Assembly: GCF_900095865.1 (NCBI RefSeq)
Contig: NZ_FMIZ01000006.1
Span: 496,001 to 560,000 of the forward strand
Reading direction: 5' to 3'
DNA length: 64,000 nt
Source: Massilioclostridium coli
GTDB lineage: Bacteria; Bacillota; Clostridia; Oscillospirales; Ruminococcaceae
Shown here one piece after another: positions 19,138-27,522 of this stretch. A program made the position numbers and the translations under genes. The number at the start of each line of letters is the position of its first letter. Within the stretch, counting starts at the first letter, position 1. The notes under the pieces were generated by a model. That model did no database searches. It had not been told where the DNA came from and worked only from the letters and a program-made list of their open reading frames with translations.

Positions 19138-20853
19138 TTCGCTATCCCCTCGGTTTGGCTCTGGGTTTTCCTCTGCCAAATCGGTATAGTCAATCTCCGA
19201 TTCCGTATCGCCAAACAGCACCACATGGACGTTTTTCCCGTCCCAGACAATCCGGCGAATGAATGCACGCAATGCCATCCGCTTTTGTTCTACACTCATA
19301 GTATCAAAGGACTGTCCGAAAGATTTTAACAGTTCTTTTGTCCTGTCAAATTCTTCGCTGGAATAGAGATGGTTTTTCGTGAGGGATTCCAGTTCGTTAA
19401 TCCGATTCTTGATTTTCTCGTTTTTCTCATGGAGGGTGTTAATCTGTTCGGTAATGTAATCAAATGCCGGAGTGTTCGGCGTCTTTGCAAGGGTATCCAC
19501 CAGATTGGCAATCTGCTGTTCATTCTCCTGCAATTCCTTTTTGAGAACATCTAACTGTTGATTGTATTCCTCCCGGTTGCCTTCCAATTTCTTTTGTACA
19601 TTCACTAAGTTTGTCATGAAATAGGAGCTATCTTCCGAAATCAGCTTAATTTGTTCGCATATCATTTTGTCAAGCTCGTTGCCGTTGGGATTCTTGCTGT
19701 TGCAGAGCTGACAACGACTGCGTTCTTTTGTTTCACAGAGATAGCTGTAGATCTTCTCTCCCTGTGCGTTTGTCCGCTGACTGAGTTTGGGTCGCATGAA
19801 ACTGCCACAGTTCCCACAGTACAGCAGACCGGAGAGCAACGCCACATTGCTTTTGGGCTTGCGGTAGGACTTGGAACGGTTTTGACTGAGCAGTTCCTGT
19901 ACTTTCACCCAATCGGCTCCGGCAACCAAGCCCTTGTGTTTTCCAACAGCCACAATCCATTCGTCCATATCCCGCATTTGGTTGGATTTGCCGGATTTCT
20001 GAATGGTTTTATTGTAGGCCATAATGCCATGCTTGCCGTCAAATTCCGATTGTTCGGCGTAAATCTCCACGCCTAAGCTGTCAAAATACTCCCATGCGTT
20101 CTGGTCGGCTATCATGTAAACCGGATTTTGCAGAATGGAACGAATGGAAAACCGGGTAAAATTCTTCCCGTTTTTTGTGGTGACATTGTTCTGCAACAAG
20201 TAAGTATCCGTCTTGGTAAGGGAATTGGTTTCAATAAATTTCGAGAAAATCAGCTTGATAATCTCCGCTTCTTCTTTAATGAGTTCCAGCTTGTAGGCTT
20301 TTCTCTCTTTTCCGTCTACCGTAACACTCCCGACAATCTGCGTACTTTTATATCCGGTTGGCGTCGTACCGCCTAACCAACGTCCAGACTTGGCGAGCTC
20401 GTGCATATTGTCCCGGATACGTTCTGCGGTGGTTTCCCGTTCCAACTGTGCAAAAACGGAAACCATCATCATCATGGCTCTGCCGCTTGGGGAAGTGGTG
20501 TCAAAATCGTCCCGGATTGAAGTGAACTCCACATTGTAGTAGTCAAATTCGTCTTTGAGCTTGGCGAAGTCTCCCACATTACGGCTGATACGGTCTAAAC
20601 GGTAGCAGACCACAGCCTGAATCTGATTTGCCCTGATTTGCTTCATCATAGCCTGAAACTGTGGACGGTTGACATTTCCTCCGGAGAATCCCTCGTCCTC
20701 AAAAATGAGAACATCTTCTTCCGTTACATTTTCATGGTGGAGCTTGATATGTTGACGGCAAAGCTCAATTTGGTTTTCAATGCTTTCACCCTTGCCGGTA
20801 AATTTTGATTTTCTCGAATAGATGGCGTATTTCCGGTTATCCTGTCCTTTCAT
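19135..20853 (-). CDS. Large serine recombinase (SpoIVCA-like skin excisionase)
   Basis: The protein has 572 residues. The resolvase catalytic domain has nucleophile Ser13 in AIYSRKS, then DEGFSGGN, YRLDRISRN and the FAQLERETTAERI helix. A recombinase domain follows (about 165-290), then a zinc ribbon with LLYCGNCG and C-x2-C further on (about 345-400), a coiled coil (about 415-500) and a C-terminal ordered part. This layout is that of large serine integrases that excise intervening elements. RBS GGAGGG lies 8 bases before the ATG. The gene ends inside the attachment site, and its last codon GAA carries the crossover AA. After excision the frame would run on into the HTH gene now at 27523-28149. 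It probably excises the element to rebuild sigK. Confidence 0.92.
   Translation of the reverse strand: MKGQDNRKYAIYSRKSKFTGKGESIENQIELCRQHIKLHHENVTEEDVLIFEDEGFSGGNVNRPQFQAMMKQIRANQIQAVVCYRLDRISRNVGDFAKLKDEFDYYNVEFTSIRDDFDTTSPSGRAMMMMVSVFAQLERETTAERIRDNMHELAKSGRWLGGTTPTGYKSTQIVGSVTVDGKERKAYKLELIKEEAEIIKLIFSKFIETNSLTKTDTYLLQNNVTTKNGKNFTRFSIRSILQNPVYMIADQNAWEYFDSLGVEIYAEQSEFDGKHGIMAYNKTIQKSGKSNQMRDMDEWIVAVGKHKGLVAGADWVKVQELLSQNRSKSYRKPKSNVALLSGLLYCGNCGSFMRPKLSQRTNAQGEKIYSYLCETKERSRCQLCNSKNPNGNELDKMICEQIKLISEDSSYFMTNLVNVQKKLEGNREEYNQQLDVLKKELQENEQQIANLVDTLAKTPNTPAFDYITEQINTLHEKNEKIKNRINELESLTKNHLYSSEEFDRTKELLKSFGQSFDTMSVEQKRMALRAFIRRIVWDGKNVHVVLFGDTESEIDYTDLAEENPEPNRGDSE
19136..19151 (-). other. 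Left attachment site of the skin-like element
   Basis: On the minus strand GAGGGGAT-AGCG-AA-TG runs into sigK. The AA (19139-19138) is the inferred crossover dinucleotide and GAGGGGAT (19151-19144) the inner arm. The recombinase stop codon TGA (19137-19135) lies on the host side of the crossover. Confidence 0.75.
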
Positions 20854-20923
20854 TGATTTGTCCCTCCATATTAAGTTATGTGACTTTTTGATTTATCACA
20901 CAATGGCTTTTCCTTACAACCTT

Positions 20924-20952
20924 ATTATAAACCGAATACGCCAAAAAAGCAA
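20924..20952 (-). promoter_or_regulatory. Sigma-A-like promoter of the recombinase gene
   Basis: On the minus strand TTGCTT, a 17-base spacer and TATAAT lie about 70 bases upstream of the recombinase ATG. This is a vegetative-type match rather than an obvious sigma-E promoter. Confidence 0.5.
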
Positions 20953-21028
20953 AACATTTTCTCGCTTGCATTTACTAAGTAAAAATGCGATAATTACAAT
21001 ATAAAAAATGGTCGGGGAATATGTTGCT

Positions 21029-21523
21029 ATGGATATTCAAAAAAGATATTGGCGTTTTTTGGTACAAATTAAAGCATGGATTTTTTATCTTGACGTTTAT
21101 GCGGAATCGTCATACAAATGGGACAGGCGAATCAACATTTTTACTGCTATCACTTCTTCCGCTAGTATTGCAGCTTGGACAATATGGAGTAAGTATAATT
21201 TTATATGGGGTGCAATAATAGCAGTTTCGCAGATTGTTTCAGCAATAAAGCAGTATCTTCCTTACAGTAAACGTCTTGAGATAATTCGACCATTTATTGC
21301 GGACTTGCAACTGCTTTTTACAAAAGCGGATTATATGTGGTTTAAGGTTGCAAATGGGGAACTCACCGAAAACGAAATAAATGAGGAGTTATTTTCATTA
21401 AAGAAGAGATATGCTGAGTTGGAACAAAAACACTTAAAGCAAAATAGTTTAGTAGAAAACAAAAAATTTCGTGATATGGCTGACCAAAAAACAGATGAAT
21501 ATTTTACATCAAATTATTGTTAG
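21029..21523 (+). CDS. SLATT-like two-TM protein (possible defence effector)
   Basis: The 164-residue protein has a basic N-terminal helix, two adjacent membrane helices (INIFTAITSSASIAAWTIW and FIWGAIIAVSQIVSAI) and a long charged C-terminal helix region (ELTENEINEELFSLKKRYAE). This layout fits SLATT/S-2TM membrane proteins, which are found in predicted nucleotide-signalled conflict systems. ATG 21029 gives this typical N-terminus; an ATG at 21008 is possible, and both have weak RBSs. It is followed after 11 bases by a 49-codon proline-rich gene. Family assignment is by layout only. Confidence 0.55.
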   Translation: MDIQKRYWRFLVQIKAWIFYLDVYAESSYKWDRRINIFTAITSSASIAAWTIWSKYNFIWGAIIAVSQIVSAIKQYLPYSKRLEIIRPFIADLQLLFTKADYMWFKVANGELTENEINEELFSLKKRYAELEQKHLKQNSLVENKKFRDMADQKTDEYFTSNYC

Positions 21524-21534
21524 AAGGTGAAAAA

Positions 21535-21684
21535 ATGGAAAATAAAAAGCCAAGTAACAACCCATCTACTACCCCAAAAAATCCACCATCAAAGCCCGGC
21601 TCATCGACAGACCATAGAAATTTTACACTTCCTCCCACAACGGCAGGACCACCAATGCCACAGACAAAACCTCCTAAAAAGTAA
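21535..21684 (+). CDS. 49-residue proline-rich small protein
   Basis: The ATG follows AGAAGGTGA closely and the gene is co-oriented 11 bases after the SLATT-like gene, then directly hits a terminator. The product has MENKKPSNNPSTTPKNPPSK and a PPTTAGPPMPQTKPPKK end, so it is disordered, basic and Pro/Thr-rich, without a signal peptide. Its operon position suggests a partner of the SLATT-like protein. Function unknown. Confidence 0.6.
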   Translation: MENKKPSNNPSTTPKNPPSKPGSSTDHRNFTLPPTTAGPPMPQTKPPKK

Positions 21685-21685
21685 G

Positions 21686-21724
21686 TAAACCCTAGTTATC
21701 TAAAAGGATAACTAGGGTTCTTTC
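21686..21724 (+). terminator. Bidirectional terminator
   Basis: AACCCTAGTTATC pairs with GATAACTAGGGTT, between convergent genes; its tail reaches the stop codon of the XRE gene. Confidence 0.8.
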
Positions 21725-22092
21725 TATCCAACCTCATTTTTTCCTTGTAAAGTCGACTTTGATGATTTTACATCTTCTTTCGCATTGATTCTGATAAAAG
21801 CTTTTCCCTGCTCCAAATATAGCTCCTGTTGTTCTGTACTCAATGACCGGAAGATACGCAATAGTTCATTTTCCAAATGTGTTTGAGTATTTCCGATTTT
21901 GATATTTAAGAGATAATCGGCAGACACATTAAAGTATTTTGCAAACAGTTTCAATGTTTCAAAATCCGGTTCACTTATTCCCTGCACATATCCGCCAAGG
22001 GTAGACACAGGGATTTCCAAGTCCTTCGCCAGTTGTTTTTGTGTAAGACCACGTTCATCTATTAAAGTGCGTAATGTATCGCAAAAAGGCAT
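21724..22092 (-). CDS. XRE-family HTH regulator (element repressor candidate)
   Basis: The 122-residue protein has an N-terminal HTH (LRTLIDERGLTQKQLAKDLEIPVSTLGGYVQG, about residues 5-40), followed by FNVSADYLL, the usual end of Cro/cI-type domains, and a charged C-terminal part. ATG 22092 is preferred because AAAGGGGAG lies 9 bases upstream; an upstream in-frame ATG at 22113 overlaps that RBS. It points away from the surface-protein gene with about 120 bases between them. It may control element genes; its target is not visible. Confidence 0.75.
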   Translation of the reverse strand: MPFCDTLRTLIDERGLTQKQLAKDLEIPVSTLGGYVQGISEPDFETLKLFAKYFNVSADYLLNIKIGNTQTHLENELLRIFRSLSTEQQELYLEQGKAFIRINAKEDVKSSKSTLQGKNEVG

Positions 22093-22216
22093 AAATATCA
22101 ACTCCCCTTTCATTTTAAAGGAGAAACGAGTTTTCCACTCTTAAAAACGAGATAATCATTGACAAAACGATTTTTTAGGATTAAAATAAAGAAAAGTATT
22201 GCAAGGAGGAAAAATT

Positions 22217-23608
22217 GTGAAGTTCAAAAATATATGTGCTGTTGCACTTTCTCTATCTTTAACGGTTGGAATTGCCGTTCCTGTTTTTGCACAGGAAACC
22301 GATTCAAACGTTACAGTGTCTTATGCTATGCCTGCTTCGGTCAAAATTGGAGAGTGGATTCCAGATATTCCGGACGAAAACAAAAGCATCACTTTGGAAA
22401 ATTTAACTCCCAGCACTGATGTCTTTTTGTCTTTAGGAGACTGGAAAACAGGCGTTGGCAGTTTTGACCAACATGGGGGTTGGAACGGTCCAGAGACAAC
22501 CGATGAAAACGGTAAACTGGTTACGTCAGACACATTCCATACAACGGAGTCTTTTTATAAGCCTGGAACAATTCGTTTCCAAGCACAGTATTGTTATAGT
22601 AATGACGTTTTGCCGACTGATGGCGACTATACCAAAATAGGCGATCCTTTTACCGTTACAGTTGAAGAACCTGTTATTCAGACAAATGCGCCCTCGTCCG
22701 TTCAATCTGGCGATACTCTAAATCTCACCACGGAGCTAACTAATACCGCCCTTGTGAATAAAGATACTGCTTACTATCTGAACGAAAACAACTATTCCGG
22801 CGGTATGCTGGTTGAAGATGAAACCCATAAAACCCACGAAGCCGCTTACCAGCCTTCCGTTGAAATTTTAGAGGGTAAGGATATTGTCAGCCAATCGAAT
22901 CAAGATTATTCCAATACATTAAAATCCAGCGAAACGCTTACCTTTACTGGCTCCGGTACTGTGAAACTGAAAGTGACATACAAACAGTTCAATACCTGCA
23001 AAGACTGCATTCAAAGCGACAGTAAGCTTTACAGCCCTGAAAAAATCATTACGATTCAGGTAACGGAAAAGGCAACTAATATTACAGATTCCGTTTCAGG
23101 CATTGTGATTTCCGGGAACAATCTCCCCAATGATGTTACATTAGCGGTTAAGTCAAATGACAAACAGGCTGTTAAAAATACGGAAACAGCTTTAGCTGAT
23201 ATAGGCTATAATGAGTTTGTTGCCTTTGACATTACATTGGTTGATGATAATGGCGATACCGTTCAGCCAAACGGAAAAGTGGAAGTATCCATTCCTCTAC
23301 CGGAAAAATACAAAGGACTTAATAACCTTGGCATTTATTATATAGACAGCAATGCGAAAGCGGAAAAAATGGAATCAAAAATTGAGAATAATTGTATTAC
23401 TTTTGAAACCGACCATTTCAGTACTTACGCTTTAGTAGCGGAAAAAGAAGAAGCTACAAATCCCCCTGCCCAACCGGAACAGCAAAAGCCAACCACAGAT
23501 AATCCAAAGACTGGGGATAATAGTTCTCTCATGATTTCTGTTTTGGTATTCGTAATTTCCGGTACAACTTTGATATTTCTTTTCATTCGCAAGAAGAAAC
23601 ACGCTTAA
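22217..23608 (+). CDS. Sortase-anchored surface protein carried by the element
   Basis: The start is GTG 22217, with AAGGAGG 7 bases upstream. The protein has 463 residues. It begins with a signal peptide (KFKNICAVALSLSLTVGIAV, cut near VFA-QE). An extracellular part of repeated beta-rich sequence follows, with QTNAPSSVQSGDTLNLTTEL in the middle and EVSIPLPEKYKGLNNLGIYY near the end. The end is Pro-rich, then NPKTGD, a hydrophobic helix and RKKKHA. The extracellular domains match no family I can name. It has its own terminator. As cargo it would alter the surface of the host cell. Confidence 0.75.
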   Translation: MKFKNICAVALSLSLTVGIAVPVFAQETDSNVTVSYAMPASVKIGEWIPDIPDENKSITLENLTPSTDVFLSLGDWKTGVGSFDQHGGWNGPETTDENGKLVTSDTFHTTESFYKPGTIRFQAQYCYSNDVLPTDGDYTKIGDPFTVTVEEPVIQTNAPSSVQSGDTLNLTTELTNTALVNKDTAYYLNENNYSGGMLVEDETHKTHEAAYQPSVEILEGKDIVSQSNQDYSNTLKSSETLTFTGSGTVKLKVTYKQFNTCKDCIQSDSKLYSPEKIITIQVTEKATNITDSVSGIVISGNNLPNDVTLAVKSNDKQAVKNTETALADIGYNEFVAFDITLVDDNGDTVQPNGKVEVSIPLPEKYKGLNNLGIYYIDSNAKAEKMESKIENNCITFETDHFSTYALVAEKEEATNPPAQPEQQKPTTDNPKTGDNSSLMISVLVFVISGTTLIFLFIRKKKHA

Positions 23609-23614
23609 ATGATT

Positions 23615-23652
23615 ACAAGGTAGGGCAACATCATTGCTCTACCTTGTTTTTT
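23615..23652 (+). terminator. Terminator of the surface-protein gene
   Basis: ACAAGGTAGGGCA pairs with TGCTCTACCTTGT, followed by six T. Confidence 0.85.
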
Positions 23653-23708
23653 CTCTCTTAAATTGTTAGAATGAAAGTATAATATTCTGCAAGATAGGAG
23701 AGGACTAA

Positions 23709-24143
23709 ATGACAATTTGGGGAATTGGAGCATATTTAACAAGCATACCTCCAGAAGATGTAGTAAGGTTTTTTCTTAATAACGGTGTTGCATTCATAGG
23801 ACACGACCTGTCAAAACACCCACGCCTTAAAGAACTTAGAAAGAAAATTCGTCTTGGCGATTTAATTTTTATAAAGTCAAGACATGATTATTCTAAACCT
23901 CTGCGAATTAAAGGAATCGGAATAGTAACAGATGCCGATTGGAGCCTAAAATATGGATATGAAGATAAAGAAGGAATTAAAGTTTACTGGGTAAAAGATT
24001 TAAGTGGTGATGATTACGTTGAGATTCCTGCACCCAACAAATATGGTTCTACTCATACTCTTTATCAGGAAACAGATCCAACGGTAATTGAAAATATTCT
24101 TAATTCGTTATATAAAGAAAAATGCAAAGAAAAGACGCTCTGA
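23709..24143 (+). CDS. Hypothetical protein with PUA/EVE-like barrel features
   Basis: The 144-residue protein begins MTIWGIGAYLTSIPPEDVVR. Then come GVAFIG, KIRLGDLIFIKSR and LRIKGIGIVTDA, the beta-strand pattern of PUA/EVE-like domains that read modified nucleic acids in some restriction systems. RBS GGAGAGG lies before the ATG. It is a single gene with its own terminator, which begins inside its last codons. The PUA-like reading is from pattern only; function unknown. Confidence 0.5.
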   Translation: MTIWGIGAYLTSIPPEDVVRFFLNNGVAFIGHDLSKHPRLKELRKKIRLGDLIFIKSRHDYSKPLRIKGIGIVTDADWSLKYGYEDKEGIKVYWVKDLSGDDYVEIPAPNKYGSTHTLYQETDPTVIENILNSLYKEKCKEKTL

Positions 24144-24166
24144 AACAAAATCAGGGCGTCTTTTTC
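24131..24166 (+). terminator. Terminator of the PUA-like gene
   Basis: AAGACGCTCTGA pairs with TCAGGGCGTCTT, followed by TTTTT; the stem overlaps the end of the gene. Confidence 0.8.
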
Positions 24167-24293
24167 GTTTGCTCTCTATGCAGTCTATAAGGCTCATAGA
24201 GGGCTTTTTCTTTTTTGGGGCAAGCTTTCCGCAAAACATATCTCTTTTGTTCTATGTGCTTCTTAGCCGCTTCTGAGACAAAAAGAGAGGTTC

Positions 24294-24482
24294 TTAAAGC
24301 TTAAAGGTTTTGAGTTCTTCAATCATGGTCGCCAATGTATCGTCTACCACTGTAAAGCTAATACCAAGATGGTTGCTTACCTTTCCGTCCTGTACCAGTT
24401 GACGACGAATTGCAAGAATCTCACGTTTTGCCTTTTCCAAACTTACCGTTACATCAACGCTTTCTTTAACAATGCGTATCAT
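24294..24482 (-). CDS. Small hypothetical protein (62 residues)
   Basis: The ATG at 24482 follows GAGGAGGG with good spacing. The product (MIRIVKESVDVTVSLEKAKR...) is charged and looks alpha-helical with a short beta part (GISFTVVDD). It has no TM segment and no family I recognise. It stands alone on the minus strand between the PUA-like and Rep genes. Such small ORFs are common in integrative elements. Confidence 0.5.
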   Translation of the reverse strand: MIRIVKESVDVTVSLEKAKREILAIRRQLVQDGKVSNHLGISFTVVDDTLATMIEELKTFKL

Positions 24483-24759
24483 CTTTTTCCCTCCTCTCTG
24501 CTTTGTCACAGAAATTCAGGCAGATTCCGCCCAGATGTATTACGCCCCTGTGCTCTCTTTATTTTATCTTTACCGTTCTAATTTCTAAAATCAATAGTTT
24601 CTTTGCTGTAATATACACACTTTTTGCGTTATTACAAACAAGCAAAACAATTTCATCAAAGAAGTACATTCATGAACTTTTTATTAACGCTCAAAAAATC
24701 CTGATGTTTTCTCTCTTCCAAAACGTTATTAAATACTAGAACATACAGGAGGTAATCTG

Positions 24760-25608
24760 ATGGAAGAGAAGAAACAAATTGAAAATGAACATTTAACAAA
24801 AGTGTACCATACCAATCACATTGTAGAAGCTATTACGGTTGAGAAACGTTGTACTGGTATTGCACGTTATCGCAAGGTGAGCAGACAGGGTTATGTTAAT
24901 TTGGAAACCGGAGAGTACATTGAGAGCAAAGCTCGTGCAAGTCCGATTGATATGGAAAAAAGATTTAAAAAGTCCTGTCATGAGTTAAGAAGGATTATCA
25001 ATCTGAACTTTACAGGGCATTGTTCTGAAAAGTTTTTGACTTTGACCTATTCCAATATCATGAGAGACTATAAGCAGGTCAATCTGGACTTTAAAAGATT
25101 TTGGAGCAGGTTTCGGTATTCCTATCCATCTTGCGAGTATATCCGTATCATAGAACCGCAGGGTAACGGCAGCTACCATCTTCATATACTGATGAAACGT
25201 ATGGACAAACAAGGTTTATTTGTTCCAATGGAGAAACTCAAACAAATGTGGGAACACGGTGGTGCATGGATTGAAAATTTCCCCTTTGTCGATAATTTCG
25301 GCGCTTACTTTTGCCCGAAGTTTTTGAAAGAGAGCACCACTCCTGTTGATACTGTTTCAAAAGCGTATGAAAAAGGAACTCGCGTTGCTTTCTATCCAGA
25401 ACATTTCAGACTGTATAGCTGTTCCAGAGGGATTCAAAAGCCTGTTCCTGTCACGATGACATATGGGAAGTTAAAGCAAATCGTTGGGGAAACACCACCT
25501 TGCTATTCCCATACCACGACCATCCGAGATGAACAAGGTAGCGGAGAAGTTTTGAACTCCATTACCTACGAACAATATATTTTAAGGGGGGAGAAACACC
25601 ATGAATAA
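24760..25608 (+). CDS. HUH-type rolling-circle replication initiator
   Basis: The 282-residue protein has an HUH signature SYHLHILMK (about residues 143-151), preceded by KFLTLTYSN and followed by a tyrosine-containing helix region NFGAYFCPKFLKE. That is the order of motifs in phage/plasmid gpA-G2P-like initiators that nick DNA at an origin. RBS CAGGAGG lies 7 bases before the ATG. It overlaps the next gene by 8 bases. It suggests that the excised circle may replicate or be mobilised. No origin was identified. Confidence 0.7.
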   Translation: MEEKKQIENEHLTKVYHTNHIVEAITVEKRCTGIARYRKVSRQGYVNLETGEYIESKARASPIDMEKRFKKSCHELRRIINLNFTGHCSEKFLTLTYSNIMRDYKQVNLDFKRFWSRFRYSYPSCEYIRIIEPQGNGSYHLHILMKRMDKQGLFVPMEKLKQMWEHGGAWIENFPFVDNFGAYFCPKFLKESTTPVDTVSKAYEKGTRVAFYPEHFRLYSCSRGIQKPVPVTMTYGKLKQIVGETPPCYSHTTTIRDEQGSGEVLNSITYEQYILRGEKHHE

Positions 25609-25807
25609 TGTGACACATGAAGATTTAGTTGATATGCTGTTTCGAGAAATTCAGTCGACAAACAATTTGATCGGCACTCTTGAATGCACAGGATTCATGT
25701 CAATGGAACGCTGGAACTTTATGGGAAAATATATCTCCGAGCTTTCCGAAATTCAAAACGAGGTTCTAGAGGATTTTGAACGTTACAAGCGCACTATCCA
25801 AAAGTAG
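25601..25807 (+). CDS. Small hypothetical protein after Rep (68 residues)
   Basis: The start overlaps the end of the Rep gene, with GGGGGAG as RBS inside it. The sequence (MNNVTHEDLVDMLFREIQST...) is acidic and helical with no TM segment. Its place suggests a replication or copy-control accessory, but no family is recognised. Confidence 0.6.
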   Translation: MNNVTHEDLVDMLFREIQSTNNLIGTLECTGFMSMERWNFMGKYISELSEIQNEVLEDFERYKRTIQK

Positions 25808-25878
25808 AATCATGTTGGACAATACTTCACGCATATCCTGTTAGAAGGGAGGGGGCTTGGTAAGGTATGGAGGTAATC

Positions 25879-26043
25879 ATGCACTACCCTAAGACGGAAC
25901 AGGGCTGGCGGGAACTTCAAAAAAGAATAGCTTCTGTTCATGCCGAAGCGGTAGAGCAGTATCTCACAAAACTACCATGCCCTAAGGGTCAGAAGCTGGC
26001 GTTACTGAAAGCCGTTCAGGACGATTTAAAGAATGGTAAGTAG
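25879..26043 (+). CDS. Small hypothetical protein (54 residues)
   Basis: The frame starts at ATG 25879 after TATGGAGGTAATC and ends at TAG 26041, then meets a terminator. The product (MHYPKTEQGWRELQKRIASV...) is basic and helical. It is probably the last gene of the Rep operon. No family is recognised. Confidence 0.5.
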   Translation: MHYPKTEQGWRELQKRIASVHAEAVEQYLTKLPCPKGQKLALLKAVQDDLKNGK

Positions 26044-26054
26044 GTACATAAAAT

Positions 26055-26092
26055 GAGACGGTCAGGCTAGTTAGGCTTGACCGTCTTTTTTA
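26055..26092 (+). terminator. Terminator of the Rep operon
   Basis: GACGGTCAGGCT pairs with AGGCTTGACCGTC (one G-T pair), followed by six T; it touches the convergent HEPN gene's stop. Confidence 0.8.
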
Positions 26093-27481
26093 CTTGAATC
26101 CTTCATATTCAAAATAAATTAAATCGTAATTTCTAACTTGAGTAATTGAGTCGGTCAACTTATTTTCTATTCGAACCATTAAAATTAAAGATAATATAAG
26201 ATTGCGAATTATGTTCATGAGTTTTATAGTCTTAGAGTACAACAATTTAGGAGATATATAATATAAATTATCGACCTGGTTAAAACAGTAATCCTTATGT
26301 TCAATATGATTCCTTAAATCGCTATATAATTGCGAATCAGGAGAGAGTATAGGGTTAATTTTCAATTTATCTTGTCTGTTTTCCCTATATTCTTTTCTTA
26401 TCCAGTAAATCCCATATAAATATTGATTCTTAATATCTAACAGCTCAATTCCATCTTTTGTTTTTTGATTCCATACGCTATTGAAATTTACTTTATGTTC
26501 TTCACAGTCCAAGGAAAAAAATCTATAAATCCAAAATGCAACTTTATCAAAAAATGAGTAAAGACAGTTGAAGATTAACATTAATTCAATAGTTGAAGTT
26601 TCAGTTTCATTATTACGATTGATATACAACTTCTTTCTTTGATTAAAATATAATTTCATCATATTTTTTAGCATGGTATTTAAATCTGGACCGAGCTGTA
26701 GATTATCGTCAAGGTATTTCAAAGACACGTCAAAAGTTGCTTCCTGAAAACTATTTATATCGTTAATTGAATTTAGATATAATACATTTTCTACACACCA
26801 ATTTGAATAAGAATCACGGTCGTCATCAATGCGATTGAATTCATCTTTCAAGTCAAATATCCATTGAGTTGTCTTTCTTTTATTCTCTAAATTTTTTATC
26901 CATAGAGAGTTATATTGTTGTTTCTTATCTTTAAAAAAGTCTTTCCCGTTTTCAAGTTTATCAAGATGTATTTCGTCATATAAAGAATAAAGTAAATTAA
27001 AGATTTTATTTGGACTATTGAAGTCTAAAAATGGGTAGTGCTTTTCAATACACAAAGCATAATTTCCTATTGCCATGTCAAAAAAGGGGTCTATTTTTAG
27101 AGCTTTTCTAAAATATATCATAGCATCGAATGTTCGAAACTGATCGCTGAGTTCTTTTCCTAAATTTGTGTAGCAACGCTTCATGGTTTCATGTGTTAAA
27201 AGCCAATCTTGTTGAAGAGAATAGTCCTTTTCATAAATTTGCACAGCTTTTAAATAGAAATAAATAGGATAATAGTATTTGTCTTCTTTACGAAAAATCA
27301 TTTCAAGCCAGTTGCCAGTTTGATAGATTTCAGAAAAGAACAATCCTAAATTATATAAAAATGAAATTTCATGTTTTGGCGATTCAAATGTGTATATATT
27401 ATTCCTATAATTTTCTGCATAATAAACAAATTCTTGTTCTGTAGTACAGTTTAAAAATTTTTTGAATTCTTCCGAGTCCAC
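26090..27481 (-). CDS. HEPN-type protein with TPR-like N-terminus, defence candidate
   Basis: The start is GTG 27481, with GGAGG 7 bases upstream. The protein has 463 residues. The N-terminal half is helical with TPR-like pairs (CYTNLGKELSDQFRTFDAMI, YFRKALKIDPFFDMAIGNYA). The C-terminal half has LRNHIEHKD near residues 389-397, an R-x4-H motif as in HEPN ribonucleases, followed by a long helix. The layout resembles LA2681-type HEPN proteins from predicted anti-phage systems. It is a single gene and very AT-rich compared with the HTH gene beside it. RNase activity is inferred from the motif only. Confidence 0.6.
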   Translation of the reverse strand: MDSEEFKKFLNCTTEQEFVYYAENYRNNIYTFESPKHEISFLYNLGLFFSEIYQTGNWLEMIFRKEDKYYYPIYFYLKAVQIYEKDYSLQQDWLLTHETMKRCYTNLGKELSDQFRTFDAMIYFRKALKIDPFFDMAIGNYALCIEKHYPFLDFNSPNKIFNLLYSLYDEIHLDKLENGKDFFKDKKQQYNSLWIKNLENKRKTTQWIFDLKDEFNRIDDDRDSYSNWCVENVLYLNSINDINSFQEATFDVSLKYLDDNLQLGPDLNTMLKNMMKLYFNQRKKLYINRNNETETSTIELMLIFNCLYSFFDKVAFWIYRFFSLDCEEHKVNFNSVWNQKTKDGIELLDIKNQYLYGIYWIRKEYRENRQDKLKINPILSPDSQLYSDLRNHIEHKDYCFNQVDNLYYISPKLLYSKTIKLMNIIRNLILSLILMVRIENKLTDSITQVRNYDLIYFEYEGFK

Positions 27482-27522
27482 GCCCTAACCTCCTTTTTAA
27501 TCTAAATTATACACTATTTTTA

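Noticed and set aside
18771-19268. A complete 165-codon ORF starting at 19268 that ends in sigma-K region 4
   Set aside because: Its first part is the recombinase gene read in another frame. Only codons from NEILMHF on are sigma-K, so it is the 3' half of a split gene.
19651-20076. 141-codon ORF antisense to the recombinase
   Set aside because: It lies wholly within the recombinase coding sequence, with no RBS and no recognisable domain.
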